The notes under the pieces: generated by a model
The model's input: the letters and a program-made list of their open reading frames with translations, nothing else
What the model was told of the DNA's origin: nothing
Database searches by the model: none
Position numbers and translations under genes: made by a program
Shown: positions 26,235 to 35,439 of the stretch, piece by piece
Layout: every line of letters starts with the position of its first letter
How positions within the stretch are numbered: position 1 is the stretch's first letter
NCBI GenBank assembly: GCA_947571775.1
Contig: CANOZK010000008.1
Location: 56,857-120,856, forward strand
Reading direction: 5' to 3'
DNA from: an uncultured Lachnospiraceae bacterium
GTDB taxonomy: Bacteria > Bacillota > Clostridia > Lachnospirales > Lachnospiraceae
DNA length: 64,000 bases

Positions 26235-27098
26235 TCATTCGTGTATGGAATACTTCTTCTGAGAATCAACGTCATAATTAATCGCCTCAACATCTTGCAC
26301 TACCGCAATAGAAATTTGTTCATTTATTGAATTATGCATATTGATTGATTCATTAAATTCTCTTACAGCCCTTCCAAGATTATTGCTCTCATCAAAAGAA
26401 TACGTTGTTTTTTTACCATTAAAATATTGTTCTACAACATTTTCATTTCCCATCATATTAGCAGTAATAATTCCGTTAGTTCCAATAAATTCAATGAACC
26501 TCCGCTTCACATTAGAATACAATGAACTACGTATATATACAGATATACTACCTGCCACTCCAATTAGTATAGAATCATTCGTTTCCCCATACTCTGTAAA
26601 ATGTATCAATGAATAATCACTCATTATATAGTGAATAGCGGAAAGCATATGTACTCCTATCGTCTCAACTGCTGTGGCGTTTGGATAAAACTTTCCATAT
26701 TGAGCAATTTCAGCGTTGATCCTTTTTATAGGGCCTATACATGTTATCTTTTTTTTGATTAAATTAATTGATTCAGAGAACATATAAGTATAATCCGTAA
26801 ACAGGGTTTTTCCTCTCCTTCGCGCTAATGCATAAAGCTCTCTGGTAGATATGGCATCTCTTGTTAGAATCTTTTCACAAAATACGTTCAGGCCATGTTT
26901 TAATGAAAGAACCACATACTGATAATGGGTATCAACAGGAGTGCATATGAAAGCAGCCTCTACCTCTTTCAAATATTTTTGGAATGAGATTTCATCTGTA
27001 TTATGGTCAATTATCCCCACAACATCGAACCCATTCACTGCCAAATATTTTTTTAAAATGTTAGCCCAATATCCATTTCCAAACAATAAGCACCTCAT
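26235..27098 (-). CDS. Gfo/Idh/MocA-like NAD(P)-dependent oxidoreductase
   Basis: 287 residues. N-terminal Rossmann fold with LLFGNGYWANILKKYL in the nucleotide loop, then AFICTPVDTHYQYVVLSLKHGLNVFCEKIL, where the family's EKP reads EKI. Homologues oxidise or reduce sugars, often nucleotide sugars. It is somewhat shorter than the usual 320-350 residues and the C-terminal half is weak. It overlaps the upstream glycosyltransferase by four bases. Likely substrate is a precursor for the membrane glycosylation module beside it; this is inference. Confidence 0.75.
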   Translation of the reverse strand: MRCLLFGNGYWANILKKYLAVNGFDVVGIIDHNTDEISFQKYLKEVEAAFICTPVDTHYQYVVLSLKHGLNVFCEKILTRDAISTRELYALARRRGKTLFTDYTYMFSESINLIKKKITCIGPIKRINAEIAQYGKFYPNATAVETIGVHMLSAIHYIMSDYSLIHFTEYGETNDSILIGVAGSISVYIRSSLYSNVKRRFIEFIGTNGIITANMMGNENVVEQYFNGKKTTYSFDESNNLGRAVREFNESINMHNSINEQISIAVVQDVEAINYDVDSQKKYSIHE

Positions 27099-27829
27099 AC
27101 TTTTACATCCTTTTCATTCTTTAATGCTTTTTTAAGTTTTATAATCTGGATAATATAATTTGAAATTGTATCAATCACATCTACCTTTGAATTTTTGATA
27201 TCATCTTCCCAACGAACCGGAAGTTCCACAACTTTCATTCCCTTCCGCTCCGCACGGAGCAGCAGTTCTATAATAAGAAACCAACCATTCTCCTCTGACG
27301 CTTCGGAAACCAGTGCCATGGCGGCAGTCTGTTTGAAAAATTTAAATCCACATATTGCGTCCGTTGCTTTCATTGCAAACACTATTTTCAGAAGAAAAAC
27401 TAAGCCATAGGACGTGATATTACGATACCATTTTCTTCCCGTCGTTATTGATTTTTTATTAAAACGCGAGCCATTTATTAAATCAATGCTGTCATCATCT
27501 TCAAAAAGCTTTGTAACCCTTGAAAAATATCTGATATCCGTAGATAGATCAATATCCATGTAACCTACAATATCCGTTTTCAACCTCTTCACTCCAGATT
27601 TAAAAGCTACTCCTACACCTTTCTCCTTAATCCTCAGGTAATTCACATTTTCAAGCCTTTTGCATAGTTGTCTGGCAAGCTCTTCGGTCCTATCTGTTGA
27701 CCCATTGTCGACAATCAAAAATTCAAAAACAATGCCCAATGAGCTTATATATTGATAAGCTTCTTGAATCCCTTTTAATATACGTTTTTCTTCATTATAA
27801 ACAGGAAAAATAATGCCGTATGATGCCAT
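27095..27829 (-). CDS. GT2 glycosyltransferase, polyprenyl-phosphate sugar synthase-like
   Basis: 244 residues resembling dolichyl-phosphate mannose/glucose synthases: IIFPVYNEEKRIL, LIVDNGSTDRT, GVGVAFKSGVKRLKTDIVGYMDIDLSTD (with DxD-type DID) and the CGFKFFKQ segment. No C-terminal membrane pair. It would make a lipid-phosphate sugar for a membrane GT-C enzyme. Five genes from 31668 to 26235 run head to tail with overlaps. Confidence 0.85.
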   Translation of the reverse strand: MASYGIIFPVYNEEKRILKGIQEAYQYISSLGIVFEFLIVDNGSTDRTEELARQLCKRLENVNYLRIKEKGVGVAFKSGVKRLKTDIVGYMDIDLSTDIRYFSRVTKLFEDDDSIDLINGSRFNKKSITTGRKWYRNITSYGLVFLLKIVFAMKATDAICGFKFFKQTAAMALVSEASEENGWFLIIELLLRAERKGMKVVELPVRWEDDIKNSKVDVIDTISNYIIQIIKLKKALKNEKDVKV

Positions 27830-27835
27830 AACGTT

Positions 27836-28756
27836 TTACCTCGAAATTCTGTCAACCGATTTGACTATATATTTTTGGTGGGTAAATACTGTTTTTAGAA
27901 TCAATTCTGTGTATTTCGTAAGAATTGCCATAATGAGACCCAATCCAAAAAAACCCGCGCAAATTATAAGAACTATACTGGTCCACCCGGCAACCGGTAT
28001 TCCTTGCGCACGTATCACAAGAGCATAAGCGGAGATGCCTACTGTCATAAACAACATAAAACCCGTAAAAAATGATGCAAGTTTATATGCAAGGTCTGTA
28101 TACAGCACAAATGCATCTATTGCCAGCTTGATCCTATAACTATTATCATGCTTATGTATATTCCCTGAAGTGACTTGAAATAAATGTTTTTTCATCACAA
28201 ACCCACAATTCGCATATACCGCTTTCCGATATGGAAGGACACTGCTCATAGACCGGACTCTGTTGATTGCACGTCTGGAAAGTATGCGGAATGCATCTGC
28301 TTGTAACTTATAGTGCGGTTTTGAAACTTTATTGTACAAGTTATAAAACAAACTTGACCCTATTCCCCTATTCTTATCGGGGCAAGCCGATACAATATCA
28401 TTGCCTTCTAAGCACTCTTTGTAAATCTCATATATTATACTGAGATCATACGTTATATCAACCGAATCGAACTCGTAAACAAAATCCCCAATTGAGATAT
28501 CCACCCCGGCATTCATGGAAAGTTCCAAACCCTGGTGGAAACCCATATCCACTACAGTTATTGACGTTCCTTTTGACACATACTCTTTTATCAAAACAAC
28601 CGTGTTATCCGTTGAGCCGTCATCCACACATATTATCTCAAAATTTTCAAAACAGCCCGATATATAAATATAAATCTGATCAAGAAACTCCTTAACTCTT
28701 TCCCCATCATTGTAGGTATAGATTACAAATGACACAAACCCTTTTTCTTTATCCAC
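27836..28756 (-). CDS. GT2 glycosyltransferase with two C-terminal membrane helices (CsbB/GtrB-like)
   Basis: 306 residues. Catalytic GT2 part (FVIYTYNDGERVKEFL, IICVDDGSTDNTV, FDSVDI) and two hydrophobic helices near 225-290 (FFTGFMLFMTVGISAYALV and TSIVLIICAGFFGLGLIMAI), the layout of CsbB/GtrB enzymes that load a sugar on undecaprenyl phosphate. Start is GTG with GAGGTG upstream. Probably works with the GT-C-like membrane protein encoded at 29881-31668. Confidence 0.85.
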   Translation of the reverse strand: MDKEKGFVSFVIYTYNDGERVKEFLDQIYIYISGCFENFEIICVDDGSTDNTVVLIKEYVSKGTSITVVDMGFHQGLELSMNAGVDISIGDFVYEFDSVDITYDLSIIYEIYKECLEGNDIVSACPDKNRGIGSSLFYNLYNKVSKPHYKLQADAFRILSRRAINRVRSMSSVLPYRKAVYANCGFVMKKHLFQVTSGNIHKHDNSYRIKLAIDAFVLYTDLAYKLASFFTGFMLFMTVGISAYALVIRAQGIPVAGWTSIVLIICAGFFGLGLIMAILTKYTELILKTVFTHQKYIVKSVDRISR

Positions 28757-29876
28757 GTCTTAACACCTCATTTAACACATTATCCAAGTCATAAACTGTA
28801 TTAATCTTTCCTGAGAGAACCGACACAAACAATGGTTCCTCAGAAAACGTCTTAATAACAGTCGGCCTCGAATCATCAACTTCTGAAGCCATCAAAATAG
28901 GCTTTACGGAATACAAGGATTTCAGATATTTGAACTTATAGTCTTCCTTCAGATATTTTTTTGCCAGTTTACTCATATACGGCCATGCCGTCTTCGGTTC
29001 ATACTTGCATCCATTACAATTCTCTAACTGAGCCTTAGAACAATAGCCATCTCTCCCTCTTTTCTGGCAGTCAAATTCCGGCAATGTTTCATAGCTTGTG
29101 GCATGAGGGGTAAACGTTACAGATGTAAGCGAGTGAAGCCCTGTTTTTCCAAATGGCATGATCGAGAAAAATGGACCGTCCATTACAGTAATGCCAACAT
29201 TTTTCAGCTTTTCATCGGCTTCACATAAGATAATCTCACATAATTCATATTTGATTTTAAATGTCTGCACCCCAAACAGCTTGGCAATCTGATTCGTTGA
29301 GGCATATGTTGCGTTTAGCACAAAATCAGCATCAAAATTCCCCTTATTGGTTTCAATTTGATACACTTCTCCCCAATGGACATTTTTTAGCCGTACCTGG
29401 TAAATAATATCAATATTCGGATACCCTGATATTTTCTCCAAAAAATAATCCCTTAATATGTTAGCATCATAAGTATACTCACGGGTAAAAAAAGCTCCAT
29501 CACACATATTTGGATTAAAATACTCTTCTGGGTCAATCCTAACGCATTCTATGGATGCGTTTTCACAAAATTTTACAAATTCCCCTGCATCAGTCCATGA
29601 AAAATCTCTGCTTGTAGCATACACCTGCTTAAAATTTGTAAATACTGAGAAACCATAATCCTCCATAAAACGGTTAAAATAATGTGCAGATTTTTTAGCG
29701 GTTGAAAGAGAGCGAGGATAATGATAGCCCATGTGAACTCTTGCCTGATTTACGTACGTCGCACGCTTGAATGGCCCAGAATCATACTCTAAGACGATAA
29801 TCCTGTCGGTACATCGCTGCCCAAGATATAAAGCCGCATACAGGCCATAAATGCCAGCGCCAATAATAATCTTCAT
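28749..29876 (-). CDS. FAD-dependent oxidoreductase (DAO family)
   Basis: 375 residues from ATG 29876, five bases after the preceding gene's stop. FAD-binding start MKIIIGAGIYGLYAALYLG, then VLEYDSGPFKRATYVNQARVHMGYHYPRS, resembling D-amino-acid-oxidase-like enzymes, and a Cys-containing stretch CSKAQLENCNGCKYEP that may bind metal. Such enzymes occur in glycan clusters beside GT2 genes; the substrate is not known. The eight-base overlap with the next gene suggests a tight operon. Confidence 0.75.
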   Translation of the reverse strand: MKIIIGAGIYGLYAALYLGQRCTDRIIVLEYDSGPFKRATYVNQARVHMGYHYPRSLSTAKKSAHYFNRFMEDYGFSVFTNFKQVYATSRDFSWTDAGEFVKFCENASIECVRIDPEEYFNPNMCDGAFFTREYTYDANILRDYFLEKISGYPNIDIIYQVRLKNVHWGEVYQIETNKGNFDADFVLNATYASTNQIAKLFGVQTFKIKYELCEIILCEADEKLKNVGITVMDGPFFSIMPFGKTGLHSLTSVTFTPHATSYETLPEFDCQKRGRDGYCSKAQLENCNGCKYEPKTAWPYMSKLAKKYLKEDYKFKYLKSLYSVKPILMASEVDDSRPTVIKTFSEEPLFVSVLSGKINTVYDLDNVLNEVLRRG

Positions 29877-29880
29877 AATC

Positions 29881-31668
29881 TTAGTTACTCCCCTCCGCTT
29901 CATATACCCACACCCGATATATACTCGAGTCTATATCCGTCTTACGTTCCACCAATACAAGCCCTAAATCATCTGCATTATCCAGCTGATATTTCGAGAA
30001 AACAAATTTGCCACCTAGATTAGAAAATGCACTGGAATCAATAAACAAAGACCTACTTTCATCTGTCAAAAAAATTTCCGGTTCTACATTTTTCAAATTA
30101 TCTACAAAACAATATAATCTGCCACCCCATGTATCATAATATTTTTCTAATTCAGGATATTTGTCTAATGAAGGGGCTATGATTTCCCTGAATTTATAAT
30201 GGTACTCTAACGGATTAGTAGAGATGTATCCATCCAATGTATTAAAACCGTTAAACATGGCAACTGCCGGATGGTAGCCCACGCTGACAACACCCTCGTT
30301 GTTATATCCAATATCCTTTTTCAGTTCTGCAAAATAGTCAGTATCAAAAAACTGCGCAAAAGTCACATTGCCCTCGGCCAAGGAATCCTTGTGAAAGATA
30401 TTTTTTTCCGTATCCCTGTAAGTCCCCGGACTCATGATCACCACGCCAATGTTGATCGAAAGGCCAAGGAATAAAATTATATCCACCGCCTTATTCCTGT
30501 CCAACCCCAGAAAGATTGTAATGGCCAGCACATACCAGAGTACATTGTTAAAATAAACCACTCTCCCTAAATTAAATCCTTCTAAAAATGGCAGTATACT
30601 AGATACGATGCTCAGAATCTTCATTTCATTTAAGGCATATATTGCACATAATGCGACAATCACCAAAGCTATGACGGTAGGGAATACAATCCTTTTCAAT
30701 TCTTTTTTCTTGAGAAGCTGAAAAAACAAAACTGCATACCCTATCATGCATATTGGGATCAGCAAGTCTAGCACAGGTGCTGCATGATACTGCCCAAAAA
30801 GGCCAACTCTTCCTGTTGTTCTAATGAAGGTGGCTATGCCGGATTTGAAATCTCCTGGAAGGCTTGTCAAGAATAATGTTCTATTTGTTGCATCTCCACG
30901 CAATACATATATAAAAACGTTAATATTAGTAATCAATATCCCCAAAAACATCAAAAATCCATATAACAAGAAATTCTTTTTTACTTTTTTGTGCCTAATG
31001 GCATCAATAAGAAAAGCAATAAAATACACCCCAAAAACAAATATACCAATAGTAGGAAAATATACAAAAAATCCAAATGTTATAGATAAGACCACATAGC
31101 TAAACCGGATTTTATCATCTTGCTGCTCCAATATATTATACAGCATCTCTAAATACAATGGAAGAAAGGTGAAAGAAAGCGTCCAATTAGGGTATACTGC
31201 GGTAAATGCATATGCCGCAGCAAGCAGCGTAGTCATCCATTTTATCGAATATAATGAACTAACTTCCCTACTTTTGCACCTCATCCACACAAAACAATCT
31301 TCTTCAGCAATAATGTTGAATAGTCTTTTTGCGAAATAAAATCCAAATATCAGGCCAATTGCTTTATTTGCAATTTCACCCCATATAGGGCCAAAACAGA
31401 AATTCAGCAATCGATAGGCACCAAAATCAAAATAGAGATAGCATGTTGACATTCCGTCCATTATCGGCATACTTGAATCCGGTGCAAAGAAAAGATCTGA
31501 ACGCCTCAGCACTTCAAACAAGGAAGGCCAGCTATCCAGATAATCGTGTATTGTGAAAATATAATCTTCACGGTAGTAAATAAGGGGAAATAACACTACC
31601 ATAATCCCGATACAGACAATAATTCTTGATAAAACTATATATCTATCTGTTAATCTAATTTTATCCAT
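29881..31668 (-). CDS. polytopic membrane protein, DUF6044/YfhO-like putative GT-C glycosyltransferase
   Basis: 595 residues from ATG 31668 (GGAAGGAA upstream; the longer form would start with GTG). About 11-12 hydrophobic helices, with an extracytoplasmic loop after the first helix holding HDYLDSWPSLFEVL, the place where GT-C enzymes keep their catalytic acid. The C-terminal 150 residues are soluble. Resembles DUF6044 and YfhO. In Bacillus-type three-component systems CsbB charges a lipid phosphate and YfhO transfers the sugar outside; the two GT2 genes beside it suggest the same here. No GtcA-like flippase was found. Confidence 0.65.
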   Translation of the reverse strand: MDKIRLTDRYIVLSRIIVCIGIMVVLFPLIYYREDYIFTIHDYLDSWPSLFEVLRRSDLFFAPDSSMPIMDGMSTCYLYFDFGAYRLLNFCFGPIWGEIANKAIGLIFGFYFAKRLFNIIAEEDCFVWMRCKSREVSSLYSIKWMTTLLAAAYAFTAVYPNWTLSFTFLPLYLEMLYNILEQQDDKIRFSYVVLSITFGFFVYFPTIGIFVFGVYFIAFLIDAIRHKKVKKNFLLYGFLMFLGILITNINVFIYVLRGDATNRTLFLTSLPGDFKSGIATFIRTTGRVGLFGQYHAAPVLDLLIPICMIGYAVLFFQLLKKKELKRIVFPTVIALVIVALCAIYALNEMKILSIVSSILPFLEGFNLGRVVYFNNVLWYVLAITIFLGLDRNKAVDIILFLGLSINIGVVIMSPGTYRDTEKNIFHKDSLAEGNVTFAQFFDTDYFAELKKDIGYNNEGVVSVGYHPAVAMFNGFNTLDGYISTNPLEYHYKFREIIAPSLDKYPELEKYYDTWGGRLYCFVDNLKNVEPEIFLTDESRSLFIDSSAFSNLGGKFVFSKYQLDNADDLGLVLVERKTDIDSSIYRVWVYEAEGSN

Positions 31669-31740
31669 CACAAAAAAATTCCTTCCTAAAAATAATGCCA
31701 CAGAAATTTTGAGAAAACTCTTTGTTGCAAAAACAATATA

Positions 31741-31977
31741 CTATATTTTTGCGCATTTTTCGGAATTTGCTGATTTATTGTACACATATTTTTCCCTTAT
31801 ATACCTCAATTTTTTTGCAAAATATTTCTCCATTTCATTAAGTTGTTGTGTATTTAAATCATCATAATATCCAATACATTTATGTGTAGAAGTTGATTGT
31901 ATATATTTAAACATAGTGTTTATAATATTATACACTGCAATCTCACACAAAATCACCCCCCCCCTTATTTTTTTCAT
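31741..31977 (-). CDS. small open frame that becomes a tail of the VOC protein by frameshift
   Basis: 78 codons (MKKIRGGVILCEIAVYN, later DDLNTQQLNEMEKYFAKKLRYI) overlapping the end of the VOC gene in another frame. Its ATG lies just before the G9 run, with no ribosome site. If one G is lost, the VOC frame continues into this frame and adds about 76 residues. No family recognised. It may only be expressed as a fusion. Confidence 0.35.
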   Translation of the reverse strand: MKKIRGGVILCEIAVYNIINTMFKYIQSTSTHKCIGYYDDLNTQQLNEMEKYFAKKLRYIREKYVYNKSANSEKCAKI

Positions 31978-32356
31978 AGAGTTCTATCATCCCAATCACC
32001 GGACTCATCAAAAAAACAACTCTTCCATTCCCTAATGCTGGTGCTATACAAGGTTCATCAATTTGAACACATCCTTGTTGAGATAAATATTTTAAATCTT
32101 TCTCAAATTCATTCGAACTGTAACACAAATGATATGGCATATTACGATATTGTGTTATAAGCCCTGATACAACCGAATCCTTTCCAACTGGTGAAACCAA
32201 TTCAATCACATAGCCATCTTTTTCTACAAAAACGATATGAATTTTTCTATGCTCATCATATATTTTTTTCTGTTTCAGTTGAAATCCAAGGGTTTCAAAC
32301 GCCTCTACTGCTCTATCTAATTTTTTCACAAGATACCCTATATGATGTATTTTCAC
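31943..32356 (-). CDS. VOC (glyoxalase/epimerase-like) protein with 3' poly-G tract
   Basis: 137 residues. Vicinal-oxygen-chelate fold: KIHHIGYLVKKLDRAVEAFETLGF, FVEKDGYVIELVSP, LCYSSNEFEKDLKYL, VVFLMSPVIGMIELYEK, resembling methylmalonyl-CoA epimerase with metal ligands His4 and Glu at the strand ends. Start is GTG overlapping the ACP stop (GTGA). After the last strand comes a G9 run and the tail GGGDFV. The position right behind an FkbH-ACP pair suggests action on an acyl-ACP or its sugar product. Function is inferred from the fold only. Confidence 0.8.
   Translation of the reverse strand: MKIHHIGYLVKKLDRAVEAFETLGFQLKQKKIYDEHRKIHIVFVEKDGYVIELVSPVGKDSVVSGLITQYRNMPYHLCYSSNEFEKDLKYLSQQGCVQIDEPCIAPALGNGRVVFLMSPVIGMIELYEKNKGGGDFV
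31956..31964 (-). repeat. poly-G(9) tract at the 3' end of the VOC gene
   Basis: Nine C on the plus strand, nine G on the coding strand, frame AAG GGG GGG GGT GAT. With ten G the protein ends after GGG; with eight G it reads on into the 78-codon frame ending at 31741. Confidence 0.9.
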
Positions 32357-32595
32357 TTCTTCTCCTTTTCAATAATATTCAGAATTTTTTTCACACTTTT
32401 TATCTCCAACATTTCCTGCATGGAAAATTTTATATTAAATGCTTGTTCAATCTCGCCGATTAAAGTAAGATGATTTAATGAATTCCAATCTTCAATATCA
32501 TCTGAATTAGTTTCTTCTGTGATCTCCATATCCTCAACCTCAAACACTTCCTCAAAAATAGATACAAGTTCTTTTAACATCTCTTTTCTTTCCAT
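32353..32595 (-). CDS. acyl carrier protein
   Basis: 80 residues. The phosphopantetheine serine lies in DWNSLNHL (about Ser39), in place of the fatty-acid ACP DSLD. Acidic and helical as expected. It lies 20 bases after the FkbH-like gene and overlaps the VOC gene start. In FkbH pathways a dedicated ACP carries a glyceryl group derived from 1,3-bisphosphoglycerate. Confidence 0.92.
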   Translation of the reverse strand: MERKEMLKELVSIFEEVFEVEDMEITEETNSDDIEDWNSLNHLTLIGEIEQAFNIKFSMQEMLEIKSVKKILNIIEKEKK

Positions 32596-32615
32596 TGCAT
32601 AATCCTCCTCTATAC

Positions 32616-34352
32616 CTATCTCTTCTTTTCTTCGATATATGTTTTCTGAAGTTTATAGTCTTTTACGGTCATCTCATACGTACGTTCTCCAACACATTTA
32701 AATCCAAAATCACTATATAAATTTTTGACCATTTCATTTCTCTGTGTTGGAATATATTCTCCAATAACTTTCTGGTAACCTTCTTCTTCCGCAATTTCCA
32801 TCACTTTATTGATAATGAATTCTTCCATTCCTCGTTTCAGCACTCTGCATGACATCAGCCATTCTTGAATAAACAACTCTTCTTTTGATTTTTTTTCCAG
32901 GATCATTACGCCAATCAAACCATGATCTCCAAATTTATCTTTAAGACAAAAATAAAGCGTTAGAAAATCATCGTTTCTTGCAATTTCCTCAATTTCTGAC
33001 TCTGTATAACGAATGGTCCGCAAATTAAATTGATTAGAACGCTGTGTCAACTGTGCAATCCTGGAATAATACATTTTCTCAAAAGGCTTTACCCAGGCAG
33101 TCATTTCCAATTCTTTCAGATAATCTTGAAAAGATCTCGCTGTATCTTTTAAAGATTCTCGTTTAGCTTCTGCTCTGTATTGCTGCGTCCTTCCTACGTC
33201 TTCATCAGAAAAGGACGCAGTTTCAAATAAATTCAAAGATTTTAGATATCCCACATACTGTGCTGGATCTTCTGGCAAATCCGGTACCGTTAATTCGGGA
33301 AAAGCTGTCCGTACCAAATTTCTTTCAAAAGGATTGTCATCCACAAAAACCATACTATCTATGCCTATATTTAGCTTGTCCCGAATATATTGCACATTGG
33401 TTGCCTTGTCCTGCCAATTTGCCACAAAAATTACAAAATCGTCTAAATGAAGCGTCATCTCTGGGTGAGAAATAAACGGCTCTTTAGCTATATATTCCTG
33501 ATTTTTAGAACAAACTGCCAGTAAAATACCTCGATTTTTCAATTCTTTTAGCCAACGCTGAAAATCTGTAAAAGCACGTCCTTGTCCTAACTCGCCGATC
33601 TGAATGTTTTCTATGCCATCATCCCCGATAACACCGCCCCATAAGGTATTATCCAAATCCAAAATAACACATTTATGGAGCCGTCCATGAAGCGTTTCCA
33701 CCACATCCAAAACGCCTTTTGCAACTTCTGGCAGAGCTTCTAGTGTAAACGGCATCTTCGCTATATTGTACATCCGCTGATCGTAAAATCTGCTTTGACC
33801 TACTTTTTGTTGTATCATATCCAAATCAATCCAAAACAAATTTCTAAATGCTAGCGCCTGCTCGATCAACATATGATTTAACTTTATCAGCTGGTACGAA
33901 AAAGAAGATTCCGTTTTTAACGCATAATTTCCAAACACATTATCATTGTCGTAAGTAAACGTAAACTGCAAAATATGAACTTTAGTCACTTGATTGATAC
34001 TGTTCCAATAATTTACAATTTTCTCACCCATAATTTCTGCAAACGAAGTCCTCTGAGAGCTTGGCATGGCACAAAAATCTTCATATAATTTTTGAATACA
34101 CATATATATAAGAATAGATTGTGGTTGAAACAAATATAATTGTGACTGGTCATCCATCACCTGGATATCAATCTGATTATAGTCCGCTTCAAAGATTTCC
34201 AGTCCATATCCTTCCTCATATGCATAACCTTTAATGGCCGTAGTCAAATGCTGTGTGGCACAATCCCCCAAAACAGCCAACTTATAACGAACTCGCCCTT
34301 CCAGAGTTTTTTTGCTGTTCTTCTTTAACTGTGTAAATGTAAGCTTATTCAT
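32616..34352 (-). CDS. FkbH-like HAD-IIIC protein (glyceryl-ACP synthesis)
   Basis: 578 residues: an N-terminal SGNH-like part (LAVLGDCATQHL), a HAD domain with DLDNTLWGGVIGDDG (about 230-244) and VDDNPFERNLV (about 338-348), and a C-terminal GNAT-like domain (about 430-560). FkbH proteins dephosphorylate 1,3-bisphosphoglycerate and load the glyceryl group on an ACP; a cognate ACP follows immediately. The start overlaps the pseG stop by eight bases, linking it to the Pse pathway. Likely supplies glyceric acid to decorate a sugar. Confidence 0.88.
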   Translation of the reverse strand: MNKLTFTQLKKNSKKTLEGRVRYKLAVLGDCATQHLTTAIKGYAYEEGYGLEIFEADYNQIDIQVMDDQSQLYLFQPQSILIYMCIQKLYEDFCAMPSSQRTSFAEIMGEKIVNYWNSINQVTKVHILQFTFTYDNDNVFGNYALKTESSFSYQLIKLNHMLIEQALAFRNLFWIDLDMIQQKVGQSRFYDQRMYNIAKMPFTLEALPEVAKGVLDVVETLHGRLHKCVILDLDNTLWGGVIGDDGIENIQIGELGQGRAFTDFQRWLKELKNRGILLAVCSKNQEYIAKEPFISHPEMTLHLDDFVIFVANWQDKATNVQYIRDKLNIGIDSMVFVDDNPFERNLVRTAFPELTVPDLPEDPAQYVGYLKSLNLFETASFSDEDVGRTQQYRAEAKRESLKDTARSFQDYLKELEMTAWVKPFEKMYYSRIAQLTQRSNQFNLRTIRYTESEIEEIARNDDFLTLYFCLKDKFGDHGLIGVMILEKKSKEELFIQEWLMSCRVLKRGMEEFIINKVMEIAEEEGYQKVIGEYIPTQRNEMVKNLYSDFGFKCVGERTYEMTVKDYKLQKTYIEEKKR

Positions 34353-35412
34353 CTTGAAATACCCTTTGTTCTATCTTTTCGACTATTCTTCTGCAACCGT
34401 TTCCATCCACCAATGACTTTGCCCTTTCTGCAATTTCATCTCTTATGTCCACATGCGTCATTAAATATTTTATCTCATCTATTAATTGTTGCTGATTTAA
34501 TTCACGATAATACCCCACATATTTTAAAATCCCACACCGTTCCAATGCTTTTATATGGAGAAGTTGATTGTCTGCATATGCGAACACAACCGCCGGAATA
34601 CCACAAGCCGCAAGCTCATATAAAGTAGAACCGCCTGCCGTTACTGCGATATCGCATTTTGCCATAATACCAGATATATTTTCGGGTTTGTCATATAAAA
34701 AAATATTTTTACAATCGATTATGTTAGAATCTGACCAAATATCTTTTTCAAATCCCCCACCCACAACAACGTGGTACTGAAACTCAAAAAACCCCTTTTG
34801 CCCCATCAAAATATTTAAAATCTTTTCTGTCATGTGATATGGATCTGCACTTCCCGTTGTAATCAATATATCCTTTATAGGGATGCTTTTCTGTATTAGT
34901 CTTGGATTGCAAAACTCTTTCCTAACTTGATTATATTTTAGCCCCAATAAAAGTTGTGCAGACTGCCCTTTTTCATATCCCATATCAAAAGCAGAAGCTG
35001 TGCCATTGACTAAAATATCCACCGGATAAGAAAATAAATTAAGATCATCAATATAAACCAAACACTTCGTCAATGGCCTTAACTCTAAAAAGAATTCGGC
35101 CGATACATTATAAGTGTCAACAATAAGCGCATCTGCCTTTTCTTGAATTTTGTTGCGGATCTCCACAATATCTTCCTTCAATTCCTTTGGGTCTCCATAA
35201 AAAAAACCTTTTGAATCCGCAAAACAATGCTCATGCGAAATCTTATATACTGCAATATCAGCTTTCTGAACCATTTGGATCCCTTGCTCATATTTACTGA
35301 AAAATATTACGTCATGCCCTTGCTTTTGAAAAGCTGCCGCCAATGATAAAGAACGCACAATGTGTCCCAAACCAGTTTTTGCATTGCCATGTACAATAAA
35401 ATAAACCTCCAT
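34345..35412 (-). CDS. pseG: UDP-sugar hydrolase of pseudaminic acid synthesis
   Basis: Removes UDP from UDP-2,4-diacetamido-2,4,6-trideoxy-beta-L-altropyranose. 355 residues with a GT-B-like fold: GNAKTGLGHIVRSLSLA holds the conserved GxGHxxR (His about 17), DALIVDTYNVS and YIDDLN, and the second-domain ELAACGIPAVVFAYADNQ. Slightly longer than Campylobacter PseG. Overlaps the FkbH gene by eight bases. Confidence 0.85.
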   Translation of the reverse strand: MEVYFIVHGNAKTGLGHIVRSLSLAAAFQKQGHDVIFFSKYEQGIQMVQKADIAVYKISHEHCFADSKGFFYGDPKELKEDIVEIRNKIQEKADALIVDTYNVSAEFFLELRPLTKCLVYIDDLNLFSYPVDILVNGTASAFDMGYEKGQSAQLLLGLKYNQVRKEFCNPRLIQKSIPIKDILITTGSADPYHMTEKILNILMGQKGFFEFQYHVVVGGGFEKDIWSDSNIIDCKNIFLYDKPENISGIMAKCDIAVTAGGSTLYELAACGIPAVVFAYADNQLLHIKALERCGILKYVGYYRELNQQQLIDEIKYLMTHVDIRDEIAERAKSLVDGNGCRRIVEKIEQRVFQDE

Positions 35413-35439
35413 ATCCGCAACGTTCCTTTTTACAAATAA

